Of a DNA stretch of 13,848 nucleotides, positions 1-6,130 are shown piece after piece. Numbering within the stretch: position 1 is the first letter of the stretch; the number at the start of each line of letters is the position of its first letter. The DNA is from CAYJEO01 sp044432805. GTDB taxonomy: Bacteria; Bacillota_I; Bacilli_A; RF39; UBA660. Both the position numbers and the translations under genes were made by a program. The notes under the pieces were generated by a model. That model was not told the DNA's origin, made no database searches, and saw only the letters and a list, made by a program, of their open reading frames with translations. The stretch covers positions 1 through 13,848 of the forward strand of contig JAWXUI010000026.1 in NCBI GenBank assembly GCA_044432805.1. Reading direction: 5' to 3'.

Positions 1-145
1 GTTCAGTAATTGATAGGTTAGTATTATTAAAATTTATAACATTACCAGATAAATATTCAAAATTAAGATTTGTTTTACTTACTTTCATTGTTAACTTATT
101 TCTTATTTCGCTAGGAAATTTTAAATGTTCTATGGTCGTTTTCAT
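1..145 (-). CDS. Unknown protein, 5' part only (runs off the left edge)
   Basis: An ATG at 145-143 is preceded on the minus strand by AAAGGAG about nine bases upstream, and the frame stays open for 48 codons to the window edge. The visible N-terminus starts MKTTIEHLKF, has no signal peptide or membrane segment, and contains several Lys and Asn residues. I do not recognise a family from this fragment. It lies directly downstream of the tRNA-Gly terminator, so it probably has its own short leader between 146 and 170 or is reached by readthrough. The good ribosome binding site makes a real gene likely; function cannot be assigned. Confidence 0.6.
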   Translation of the reverse strand, partial: MKTTIEHLKFPSEIRNKLTMKVSKTNLNFEYLSGNVINFNNTNLSITE

Positions 146-170
146 AATATACATCAACTCCTTTCAAATG

Positions 171-205
171 AAAAAAAGCCCATAATATCAAATATTATGA
201 ACTTT
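171..205 (-). terminator. Rho-independent terminator after tRNA-Gly
   Basis: Read on the minus strand, an approximately 14-bp stem (8 perfect A/T-rich pairs next to a 3-base loop, then two G-U pairs and AAAG/CUUU) is followed by a run of seven T. The loop is at 189-191. It sits about 45 bases downstream of the tRNA 3' end and ahead of the partial gene at 145, so it probably ends the tRNA transcript. Confidence 0.75.
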
Positions 206-249
206 AATTTATGTTAACTCAAACATTGGTGTGTGAGTTTTCGTATCAA

Positions 250-323
250 TGGAGCAGGTGATGAGAATCGAACTCACGCAGTCAGCTTGGAAGGCTGAGG
301 TTCTACCATTAAACTACACCTGC
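250..323 (-). tRNA. tRNA-Gly, anticodon TCC
   Basis: The minus strand folds as a complete cloverleaf. The acceptor arms are GCAGGTG (323-317) and CACCTGC (260-254), with discriminator T and an encoded CCA at 252-250. The D-arm contains TAGTTTAATGGTAGAA, the anticodon loop is CTTCCAA (anticodon TCC, reading GGA/GGG glycine codons), and the T-arm has the GTTCGATTC element. The gene is single, not part of a visible tRNA cluster, and has its own promoter and terminator. Confidence 0.97.
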
Positions 324-341
324 ATCTCTTGGACATTTATA

Positions 342-369
342 ATTATACTAGAAATAAAAATAAAGTCAA
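342..369 (-). promoter_or_regulatory. Sigma-A-type promoter for tRNA-Gly
   Basis: On the minus strand TTGACT (369-364) and a perfect TATAAT (347-342) are separated by 16 bases, placing the start site about 12 bases before the tRNA 5' end. Confidence 0.8.
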
Positions 370-494
370 TAATTTTTTAGAAAAAATAATATTTTTTTTA
401 TAGTAGAAGATCATAATTACCCTAATTAGACTAAATTAGATAGGCACATAATTATCTCTTAAACATATAATTAATTAGAAAGAAGGAAAATGAA

Positions 495-776
495 ATGAAA
501 AAAGATAGAAATTATCAAATGCCTTATCCAATGTACGGAGAAATGTGGGCTATGCCACAAAGTCAAATGCCAATGCCTAACATGAATATGCAAAACCAAG
601 GTCAAGCATCTACCCTACCAGCATATCCATCTAATAACGGAAATAATATGCAACAATTAAATGCCATTAAACAACAACTAGACAATTTAGAAAAAAGAGT
701 TGAAAAATTAGAGCAAAGTTCAGGTAATTCATTTAATAAATTTTCTGAAATAGAGCAAAATTATCATATAATGTAA
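495..776 (+). CDS. Small Met/Asn/Gln-rich coiled-coil protein, function unknown
   Basis: 93 residues with GAAGG (482-486) in front of the ATG. The first 50 residues are low complexity and rich in Met, Pro, Tyr, Asn and Gln (MPMPNMNMQ at about 25-33). Residues 52-75 (QQLNAIKQQLDNLEKRVEKLEQ region) show a clean heptad pattern and should form a short coiled coil, probably for oligomerisation. There is no signal peptide and no membrane segment. A tail this polar and Met/Pro/Tyr-rich in front of a coiled coil recalls Firmicutes coat or surface-associated small proteins, but that is only a compositional resemblance. The gene is monocistronic, ends in its own terminator, and converges on lemA. The 171-base region upstream holds the tRNA promoter on the other strand and no obvious consensus promoter for this gene. 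Confidence 0.75.
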   Translation: MKKDRNYQMPYPMYGEMWAMPQSQMPMPNMNMQNQGQASTLPAYPSNNGNNMQQLNAIKQQLDNLEKRVEKLEQSSGNSFNKFSEIEQNYHIM

Positions 777-803
777 AAAAGATCAAAAACGATCTTTTTT
801 TTA
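775..803. terminator. Bidirectional terminator between the 93-residue gene and lemA
   Basis: AAAAAAGATC and GATCTTTTTT form a 10-bp stem around a six-base loop (785-790), with further T on the plus side. Symmetry of the A and T runs lets it serve both convergent genes; its last bases overlap the lemA stop codon. Confidence 0.8.
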
Positions 804-1352
804 AAACTTAACTTTTGGTAACTCTTTATCCGCTTCACTAGCAGTAAAGAACTCTTCTGGTTTAAATCCAAACATTGATGCAACTATATTTGAAGGAAAC
901 ATTTCTAGTTTATTTTTATATTTCAAAACTGAATCATTATAAAATTGTCTAGAATATGCAATTTTTTCTTCTACTGATTTCAACTGATTTTGTAAATCAA
1001 GAAAATTTGTATTAGCTTTTAAATCAGGATAAGCTTCTGCCAATGCAAACATTTTACCTAACATATTAGAAAGTTCACCATTAGCTTGCATTTCATCATG
1101 AGCATTAGTAGAACTAACAGCTTTATTTCTAGCCGCAATAACAGCTTCTAATGTTTCTGATTCATGACTAGCATATCCTTTAACAGTTTCCACTATATTA
1201 GGGATTAAATCAGCTCTTTGTTTTAACTGAACATCTATTTGAGCCCATTGATCTTTTACAATATTTCTTAATTTTATTAAATTATTATAACAAGCCCCAA
1301 CTGCTGCTAATAATAAAACAACAATAATAATTCCAATAACTACATATATCAT
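801..1352 (-). CDS. lemA: LemA family membrane protein
   Basis: 183 residues, the usual LemA length. An N-terminal membrane segment (IYVVIGIIIVVLLLAAVGA, about 2-20) is followed by the hallmark LemA core: VQLKQRADLIPNIVETVKGY, then ESETLEAVIAARNKA, and later YPDLKANTNFLDLQNQL and RQFYNDSVLKYKNKLEMFPSNI. LemA proteins are coiled helical bundles anchored by one N-terminal helix; their biochemical role is not settled, although they often accompany TPM-domain or HtpX membrane proteins, neither of which is adjacent here. I chose the ATG at 1352 because GGAG lies at the right distance and a consensus promoter occupies 1375-1403. The longer reading frame from 1397 would begin inside the promoter spacer. 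Confidence 0.93.
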   Translation of the reverse strand: MIYVVIGIIIVVLLLAAVGACYNNLIKLRNIVKDQWAQIDVQLKQRADLIPNIVETVKGYASHESETLEAVIAARNKAVSSTNAHDEMQANGELSNMLGKMFALAEAYPDLKANTNFLDLQNQLKSVEEKIAYSRQFYNDSVLKYKNKLEMFPSNIVASMFGFKPEEFFTASEADKELPKVKF

Positions 1353-1374
1353 ATATACTCTCCATTCTATATCC

Positions 1375-1403
1375 ATTATATATAATATTTTAAACATTTA
1401 CAA
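1375..1403 (-). promoter_or_regulatory. Promoter of lemA
   Basis: Minus-strand TTGTAA (1403-1398), a 17-base spacer and TATAAT (1380-1375) lie in the 53-base gap between the phosphoesterase gene and lemA. The transcript would start near 1368, about 16 bases before the chosen ATG, so lemA need not depend on the upstream operon. Confidence 0.65.
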
Positions 1404-1405
1404 TG

Positions 1406-1906
1406 CTAAATTTTAACTTCATCAATAATATTAAAATCAACATCATATAAAATAAATTTTTCATCATACACTAAAAAAGAAGCTTTTGAATTATTTCTAG
1501 GAAATGATAAGCTTCCCGTATTTATATATATACACCCTTCATCAACTATAAAAGAATTATGCAAATGACCATAAATCAAAACAGAATCTATTTCTTTATA
1601 ATTTTTATGATTATATAAATGCCCATGTGTACAAACTATGTTTTTATTACCAAGTTTAAACTTATAAATATCAAAAATTTCATTATTAACAAAAGAATAA
1701 TCACTATCCAAATCGCAATTACCTCTTATAATAATAGTTTTAGATTTATATTTTTTTATCACATCTTTTATATAACTAGTATCTAAATTGTAATTATTAT
1801 AAAAAGTATCTCCCAATATAATAATTTTCTCTGCTTTTTCAAAATAAGAAATTATTTTTTTTACATTATCAGATAATCCATGGATATCAGAAACAAATAA
1901 AATCAT
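1406..1906 (-). CDS. YfcE/MJ0936-type metallophosphoesterase
   Basis: 166 residues carrying the full calcineurin-like phosphoesterase motif series: SDIHG (6-10, metal ligands D7 and H9), GD (D33), GNCD (62-65), THGH (93-96) and YGHLH (112-116). Family members hydrolyse phosphodiesters in the cytosol with a two-metal (often Mn) centre; the natural substrate of YfcE-type enzymes is not established. It is slightly shorter than E. coli YfcE. The start codon overlaps the stop of the upstream flavoprotein gene (ATGA, 1903-1906), with AGGTG just before it, so the two genes are translationally coupled. Family assignment is firm; physiological role is open. Confidence 0.9.
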   Translation of the reverse strand: MILFVSDIHGLSDNVKKIISYFEKAEKIIILGDTFYNNYNLDTSYIKDVIKKYKSKTIIIRGNCDLDSDYSFVNNEIFDIYKFKLGNKNIVCTHGHLYNHKNYKEIDSVLIYGHLHNSFIVDEGCIYINTGSLSFPRNNSKASFLVYDEKFILYDVDFNIIDEVKI

Positions 1907-3039
1907 ATACTAACACCTACACTATAACCAGTTGAAAGCGCTAAAGTCAAATTATATCCTCCTATTGGACCATGAATATCTAAAGCCTCACCAATAAAAT
2001 AAATATTTTTATTTTTCTTTGATTCAAATGTTTTTGTATTTATATAATTTAAATCAATTCCACCTTTAGTGACATAAGCTTTTTCTATAGCCTCTTTTCT
2101 TAAAATAAACATTTCATGATTCTTAAATAAATTTATTATTTTAATTATAGTTTTACTAGATAATGATTTAATTGTACAACCTTTATACTCATTTAAAATA
2201 TAACCGACTAATCTTTTTTGTAAATATCGTTTAAAAAAAGTATTAATTTCCATAGAACCATCAGCAATATTTATCATTTGTATTAATTCTTCAACTGACA
2301 TAGTAGGAATAAAATCAATAAGTATAGCACTATTATCTAAAACATGCTCACTTATATTCATAACCACTTCCCCACTTATACCTTTATGTGTGAAAATCAT
2401 CATTCCACTGCTTTTTAATTTATTATATTTAATATTAACAAAAGCAGTTGTTCCGGCAATAAGATGATCATTTGTTATTAATGAACTTTCAGCTGCGCAT
2501 AATTTTGTAACTGGTTGTTCTATCATTTTAGCAAATTTTAAATGACTTCCATTACTTCCCGTAAAAGGAAAGCTAACTCCACCACTTGCTATAATTAAAT
2601 TATTACATTCATATTTATTTTTATTTGTAATAACTGTTATTTTGTCATTCTTAATTATTTCTTCAACTTCTTCATTATAGTTTATTTTAGCTTTTGAGTT
2701 GTTTAATAGACAATTTAAAATATCTTCTGCCCTATCACTTACTGGAAATACTTTATTGTCTAATTCTTCTTTTAAATACACTTTATTAGAAACAAAAAAA
2801 TCATAAATTTCTTTTGGACCAAAAGTATTTATTGTGCTATATAAATATTTTTTATTATGTGAAATATTATTTAAAAAATCACTGTTACTTTTTTTATTGG
2901 TAATATTACATCTGCCATTTCCTGTTAATAATAATTTTTTCCCCGCACTATCATTTTTTTCTAAAATTAAACAATCGTTTAAAACAGTACTAGCCATCAA
3001 TCCACTTGGTCCTGCACCTATTATAATTGTATTATACAC
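1903..3039 (-). CDS. HI0933/BaiN (YhiN)-family FAD-dependent flavoprotein
   Basis: 378 residues counted from a GTG start. The N-terminal dinucleotide-binding motif GAGPSG (8-13) is followed by the family signature GNGRCNITN (40-48), a central ASGGVSFPFTGSNG segment, and the C-terminal GEALD (350-354) and GGYN (360-363) FAD-binding elements. These proteins are FAD-dependent cytosolic oxidoreductases; one member, BaiN, has been linked to bile-acid dehydroxylation, but most have no known substrate, so no pathway is claimed. I chose the GTG at 3039 because AAGGAAGTG lies at ideal spacing and the Rossmann motif begins just behind it. The longer frame from the ATG at 3096 has no comparable site and would add 19 non-conserved residues. 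It is coupled to the phosphoesterase downstream. Confidence 0.9.
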   Translation of the reverse strand: MYNTIIIGAGPSGLMASTVLNDCLILEKNDSAGKKLLLTGNGRCNITNKKSNSDFLNNISHNKKYLYSTINTFGPKEIYDFFVSNKVYLKEELDNKVFPVSDRAEDILNCLLNNSKAKINYNEEVEEIIKNDKITVITNKNKYECNNLIIASGGVSFPFTGSNGSHLKFAKMIEQPVTKLCAAESSLITNDHLIAGTTAFVNIKYNKLKSSGMMIFTHKGISGEVVMNISEHVLDNSAILIDFIPTMSVEELIQMINIADGSMEINTFFKRYLQKRLVGYILNEYKGCTIKSLSSKTIIKIINLFKNHEMFILRKEAIEKAYVTKGGIDLNYINTKTFESKKNKNIYFIGEALDIHGPIGGYNLTLALSTGYSVGVSI

Positions 3040-3058
3040 AAAATCACTTCCTTTAATA

Positions 3059-3067
3059 ATTATATCA
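3059..3067 (-). promoter_or_regulatory. Possible extended -10 promoter of the flavoprotein operon
   Basis: TGATATAAT on the minus strand matches an extended -10 (TGnTATAAT). No good -35 is visible. The start site would fall close to the ribosome binding site, so the leader would be very short. Confidence 0.4.
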
Positions 3068-3078
3068 TACAAATGACA

Positions 3079-3107
3079 TTGATTATATGCTTGCATTCAA
3101 GTATAAT
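3079..3107 (+). promoter_or_regulatory. Promoter of the 64-residue gene
   Basis: TTGATT (3079-3084), a 17-base spacer and TATAAT (3102-3107). It overlaps the divergent flavoprotein control region, so the two units may influence each other. The start site would be near 3114, at the AAGGAG ribosome binding site. Confidence 0.65.
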
Positions 3108-3127
3108 TGTTTTAAGGAGCAATCATT

Positions 3128-3322
3128 ATGTTAAAGAAAAAAAAATATTTATCTGATTTTATAAAAGAAGAGATAAGCAGTAAAACTGGATTCGATTTAA
3201 AAAGAATAATATTAAAAGAATCTATCAAAACAAACAAAAATAAAGAACATTTAGATCAACACATATTTACTTATGAAAACCAAACTTATATTTTAGATGA
3301 ACAAGGTCTAAAAAAAATATAA
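3128..3322 (+). CDS. Small basic protein, function unknown
   Basis: 64 residues with AAGGAG (3114-3119) eight bases before the ATG and a near-consensus promoter upstream, so expression is well supported. The protein is Lys-rich at its N-terminus (MLKKKKYLSDFIKEEI), has no Cys, no signal peptide and no membrane segment, and ends in a short segment (FTYENQTYILDEQGLKKI) that looks like two beta strands. I do not recognise a family. It is transcribed away from the flavoprotein and precedes the promoter of the AgrB-like gene; only an AT-only weak hairpin (about 3311-3330) could end its transcript, so readthrough into the next gene is possible. Confidence 0.65.
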   Translation: MLKKKKYLSDFIKEEISSKTGFDLKRIILKESIKTNKNKEHLDQHIFTYENQTYILDEQGLKKI

Positions 3323-3331
3323 GTTTTTTTA

Positions 3332-3360
3332 TTGTAAAATTACCAAATATTGGTTATAAT
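3332..3360 (+). promoter_or_regulatory. Promoter with embedded inverted repeat, for the AgrB-like gene
   Basis: TTGTAA (3332-3337), a 17-base spacer and TATAAT (3355-3360). The spacer contains ACCAAATATTGGT (3342-3354), a 5-base inverted repeat around a 3-base centre. A repeat between -35 and -10 is a common position for a repressor operator. The candidate binders, a Xre-type regulator and the HTH tail of the membrane protein, are encoded just downstream. That pairing is inference. Confidence 0.6.
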
Positions 3361-3397
3361 TAGCATATAGCGAACATTAAGATTTAGGTGGTATTTT

Positions 3398-4687
3398 ATG
3401 AATGAAAAAGATAAAGTTATTATAGCTAAATTATTATTAAAAATTACATTTATTATGATAGTTATTTCAGTGGGTTTCAAAATGCTTGGCTTCAATTGGT
3501 TTGATGCTGATTACAGTAATAAGATATTAGTTGGGTTTAGTAATTTTATTAATAATTATAGATTTTATCAAAGCCGTGCCATAATTAATTTTATTTTACT
3601 GTTTATACAATCATTTATTTTTTTCAAACTAAGTTGTAAAAATAAAAACAAAAAAATATATGTAATTTCCTCATTTATGTTAATAACTATAGCCTTAATA
3701 TTTCAAATTTTACTTACGGACTTTGTCTATCCAACAAATGAAAATTTAGCAAATCTTTTATACTCTATTTTCTCATTAATATCGCATATATCAATTGCAA
3801 TGTTAATAGATATTAAACAAGATTATAAAAACAAAAATTTTTTAAAGAATCTTTTTAATCGAATAAAAAAACCACTTTTAATAACTATTCTAATAATGAT
3901 ATACCAATTAGTTGCTATGTTTTTAAGAAATTTAACGCCCTCAAGTTCTTATGATATATTATATAATTTCTTATTAAATTTTGATTATACAATTTTATTA
4001 ATTGTAACTTATTATGTTCATATGAGAAAAAAGAACAATCTAAAAATTAAAAATGTATTTGATTTTGAACTTATAAAATTATTAAATTATAAATTAGATA
4101 AAAACCAATTATCATTATTTATAGAAAACTTTAAAGTTAATTATAAAAAATTTAAAGAACTTGATAAAACAAATAAAATTGTTGCAATATTATATATTAC
4201 CTTTTTCATAATACAAGAGTTAATGACTCTTAGTTTATTAATTTTTATAGCTTTAATTAATAATTATATTATTGAATGTTTATTTATAGTAATTGCATTT
4301 TTGATTTCTAAACAAGTCTTTGGAGCATTTCATTTTAAATCATTTATATTATGTTTCTTTGTATCTAATACAACATTCTTCGTGTTAAGTAAATTAACTA
4401 TGGATGTAAGTTCAACTTTTGTAATTCCTATTTTGTGTGGAATTATGTTATCTTATATTGCTAGTAGATTTATAAAAGAAAAAGATATTACTCCGTATAG
4501 AGGAATACCAAAAGAAGATTTAGACAAAATATGTAAAGAAAAGAAATTAAATAAAATGGAAACAAATATATTAATTGATTATTATTCTAATAGAGATAAC
4601 TTAAATAAAATAGCTATTAAATATAATTATTCAGATAGAAGTATTCAAAGAATTAAATTAAAAGCATTGCAAAAAATAGAAGTTTAA
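3398..4687 (+). CDS. Polytopic membrane protein with AgrB-like protease motif and C-terminal HTH
   Basis: 429 residues, with AGGTGG seven bases before the ATG. Three parts are visible. Residues 1-210 hold about six hydrophobic segments (near 9-30, 60-78, 87-108, 117-138, 160-177, 192-209). Residues 220-375 hold amphipathic helices and about four membrane segments, including K305-x3-G309-A-F-H312-F-K-S-x-x-L-C319. This matches the AgrB arrangement R-x3-G-G-x-H-x6-C, whose His and Cys are the catalytic residues that process AgrD peptides; the second Gly is Ala here. The following TPYRGIPKEDLDK resembles the Pro-containing AgrB tail. Residues 384-429 look like a sigma region 4 or LuxR-type helix-turn-helix (NKIAIKYNYSDRSIQRIKLKAL). 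Ordinary AgrB is about 190-210 residues and has neither extra part. A six-helix N-terminus recalls the AgrC receptor domain, but only in topology. Possible roles are a membrane-tethered regulator or a self-contained peptide processor and sensor. Confidence 0.7.
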   Translation: MNEKDKVIIAKLLLKITFIMIVISVGFKMLGFNWFDADYSNKILVGFSNFINNYRFYQSRAIINFILLFIQSFIFFKLSCKNKNKKIYVISSFMLITIALIFQILLTDFVYPTNENLANLLYSIFSLISHISIAMLIDIKQDYKNKNFLKNLFNRIKKPLLITILIMIYQLVAMFLRNLTPSSSYDILYNFLLNFDYTILLIVTYYVHMRKKNNLKIKNVFDFELIKLLNYKLDKNQLSLFIENFKVNYKKFKELDKTNKIVAILYITFFIIQELMTLSLLIFIALINNYIIECLFIVIAFLISKQVFGAFHFKSFILCFFVSNTTFFVLSKLTMDVSSTFVIPILCGIMLSYIASRFIKEKDITPYRGIPKEDLDKICKEKKLNKMETNILIDYYSNRDNLNKIAIKYNYSDRSIQRIKLKALQKIEV

Positions 4688-4714
4688 AACAGTAATTAAT
4701 TTTACTGTTTTTTT
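4687..4714 (+). terminator. Terminator of the AgrB-like gene
   Basis: AAACAGTAA and TTACTGTTT form a perfect 9-bp stem around a six-base loop (4696-4701), followed by further T. It separates the membrane-protein gene from the peptide gene, which therefore needs its own promoter. Confidence 0.85.
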
Positions 4715-4728
4715 CATGTTGTCGCTTT

Positions 4729-4758
4729 TTGTCATCCTTTTTTTGTTAGATTGATAAT
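4729..4758 (+). promoter_or_regulatory. Probable promoter of the peptide-Xre operon
   Basis: TTGTCA (4729-4734), an 18-base spacer and GATAAT (4753-4758). The start site would be about 4765, at the ribosome binding site, giving a very short leader. Confidence 0.45.
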
Positions 4759-4778
4759 AGCAAAAGGAGGTGTGATTT

Positions 4779-4877
4779 ATGCCATGGGGAGATAAGACTT
4801 GGGGAAGTTTCTTTTTCTTTGGACCATCTGATCATTTATTAAAATTAGCAAAAAAAATCGCTAATAAAATAAAATAA
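4779..4877 (+). CDS. 32-residue peptide, candidate AgrD-like or secreted/antimicrobial peptide
   Basis: A 33-codon frame with one of the best ribosome binding sites in the window (AAAAGGAGGTG, six bases before the ATG). The peptide begins MPWGDKTWG, continues with Ser10 and four Phe (SFFFF, 10-14), then GPSD, and ends in LLKLAKKIANKIK, a cationic amphipathic helix. It has no Cys. The Ser plus four bulky hydrophobic residues has the size of the five-residue (thio)lactone ring in Agr autoinducers, some of which use Ser, and it is followed by Pro and Leu residues. It lacks the N-terminal helix of normal AgrD, the helix being at the C-terminus. Two other readings are a leaderless bacteriocin or a phenol-soluble-modulin-like peptide. 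It lies just downstream of the AgrB-like gene and 13 bases before a Xre regulator. Expression is well supported; function is inferred. Confidence 0.7.
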   Translation: MPWGDKTWGSFFFFGPSDHLLKLAKKIANKIK

Positions 4878-4890
4878 GTAGGTGCTTTAA

Positions 4891-5127
4891 ATGAATAAAA
4901 CTTATGAAACAGATTTAATCATAAAAAGAATAAGATCATTTTGTAATGAAGAATTAACTCCATATCGAATATCTAAAAATAGTGGAATGCACCCTAGTAC
5001 TTTAAATAACATTTTAAATGGAACTTTTAAAGATATTAGATTATCTACTTTAATAAACATTTGTAATGGACTTGATATTAGTTTAATGGAATTCTTTAAC
5101 GATGATTTGTTTACTAAAAAAAGATGA
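4891..5127 (+). CDS. Small Xre-family HTH regulator
   Basis: 78 residues, almost entirely one Cro/C1-type helix-turn-helix domain. Residues 22-62 (LTPYRISKNSGMHPSTLNNILNG, then IRLSTLINICNGLDISLMEFF) show the typical pattern of a recognition helix followed by the conserved IC.GL.IS..EFF segment. There is no sensor or peptidase domain, so it is a cytosolic DNA-binding protein. It follows the 32-residue peptide by 13 bases with its own AGGTG, and the two are probably one transcript. A likely target is the inverted repeat at 3342-3354 or its own promoter, but I see no second copy of that repeat upstream of 4779. Fold assignment is confident; target is not. Confidence 0.88.
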   Translation: MNKTYETDLIIKRIRSFCNEELTPYRISKNSGMHPSTLNNILNGTFKDIRLSTLINICNGLDISLMEFFNDDLFTKKR

Positions 5128-5146
5128 ATTAATTTTCATCTTTTTT
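5117..5146. terminator. Bidirectional terminator between Xre gene and the 300-residue gene
   Basis: AAAAAAGATGAA and TTCATCTTTTTT form a perfect 12-bp stem around a six-base loop (5129-5134). It contains both stop codons (TGA at 5125-5127 on plus, TAA at 5131-5129 on minus), so the convergent genes share it. Confidence 0.85.
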
Positions 5147-6031
5147 CTTAACTTTTGATTTTAATTCATCAACAGCACTTTGAAAACTATCAACTATAAA
5201 ATTTTCACTAAATTCATTAATATTGTCACTTGATGATAAACATATTCCATCTACTGTTGGAACAACACCATGTTTAGAACAAACACTAGCGATTGTTTCA
5301 TTTATTTCTTTAAGCCTTGTTATTTGAAAATCAGATAAGTTATTTTCTTCATTGAACGGTGGAATCCATAAACAAAAATTACTTTTAAAAATTTGTATTA
5401 TAATAGATTGTGTTTTTCTACAAATACCACAACAATTAAATAATTCAAATTCATGTTCAGTTAAAGAATCACCCATAATTTTTTTGATTTCAGGTTCATG
5501 ATACATTTCAGTAGTTACTGCTTCACTATATTTAGTTGGTGAAATTACAATAACCCCTGCATTTTCATTATTAATTAAATTAGAACTCATATCTTTAGTC
5601 ATTAAAGCTTCTAAATCAAATTTCCTATAATCGTTTAAATATTCTTGTTCTTCTTTTGTAAGAGTACCTAATTTTTCTTTACAAAAAACTTCTAACTGAG
5701 CCATTAAATTACCCTCACCAGAATATTGGCGATAATCTCTATTGTCTCCAAGTAAATTTTGAAAGCTCATATCATCGATTAAATATGTAGAGCAAATTTT
5801 TTCTACTAATCTTTTAACTGTTTCAAAACTTTCTACAGTTATTTCTTCTGGAACAGTAATGAAAATCCTATTAGAATTTGAATTTTGAATAAAACTTACT
5901 AAAACAGCTTTATTTCTTCTACTAATACTTGCATACTTATTTAAATCATTTGCAAAACGATTTTCTTCACTTTCTTCTTTTTCTACTACGATATCTGAAT
6001 TCTTAATGACATAAAATAACTCTTTTGCCAT
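5129..6031 (-). CDS. Cytosolic protein of unknown function (300 residues)
   Basis: 300 residues, starting at an ATG with a very strong GAGGAGGGG ribosome binding site and a promoter just upstream. No signal peptide or membrane segment is visible. The N-terminal half has an acidic segment (about 16-32) and alternating strands and helices (NKAVLVSFIQN, NRIFITVPEEI). The middle contains NAGVIVISPTKY (157-168). A Cys-rich patch CCGIC (200-204) is followed by a second strand-rich part (SIIIQIFKSNFCLWIPPF). The tail is acidic, then Lys-rich (KSKVKKKDEN). The CCxxC patch might bind metal, but no second Cys pair is placed clearly to complete a site. I do not recognise a named family. It is monocistronic and not obviously related to its neighbours. 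Confidence 0.8.
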   Translation of the reverse strand: MAKELFYVIKNSDIVVEKEESEENRFANDLNKYASISRRNKAVLVSFIQNSNSNRIFITVPEEITVESFETVKRLVEKICSTYLIDDMSFQNLLGDNRDYRQYSGEGNLMAQLEVFCKEKLGTLTKEEQEYLNDYRKFDLEALMTKDMSSNLINNENAGVIVISPTKYSEAVTTEMYHEPEIKKIMGDSLTEHEFELFNCCGICRKTQSIIIQIFKSNFCLWIPPFNEENNLSDFQITRLKEINETIASVCSKHGVVPTVDGICLSSSDNINEFSENFIVDSFQSAVDELKSKVKKKDEN

Positions 6032-6056
6032 AAAGTCCCCTCCTCAATAGTTCAAT

Positions 6057-6085
6057 AATATAACACAAAACAAAACAAAAAGCAA
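6057..6085 (-). promoter_or_regulatory. Promoter of the 300-residue gene
   Basis: Minus-strand TTGCTT (6085-6080), a 17-base spacer ending in TGT, and TATATT (6062-6057), so the -10 is also extended. An A/T-rich inverted repeat, CTAAA-ATA-TTTAG (6086-6098), abuts the -35 and could be an operator, though chance is likely at this base composition. Confidence 0.6.
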
Positions 6086-6130
6086 CTAAAATATTTAGTA
6101 ACACTACTTAAAGAGGTTTTGTTGAGGTAT

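Noticed and set aside
1353..1397. Upstream in-frame start for lemA (and similarly 12576-12599 for pheS and 13511-13570 for the 218-residue gene)
   Set aside because: Each extension runs into the promoter or terminator of its own gene, while a strong ribosome binding site marks the shorter start.
2834..3076. Plus-strand 80-codon frame opposite the flavoprotein gene
   Set aside because: It is antisense to the conserved FAD-binding N-terminus, rich in Leu/Phe/Pro as expected from a reverse-complement frame, and has no ribosome binding site.
3311..3330. Hairpin of A and T runs after the 64-residue gene
   Set aside because: The stem is A/U only, with no G-C pairs, too weak to call a terminator with confidence.
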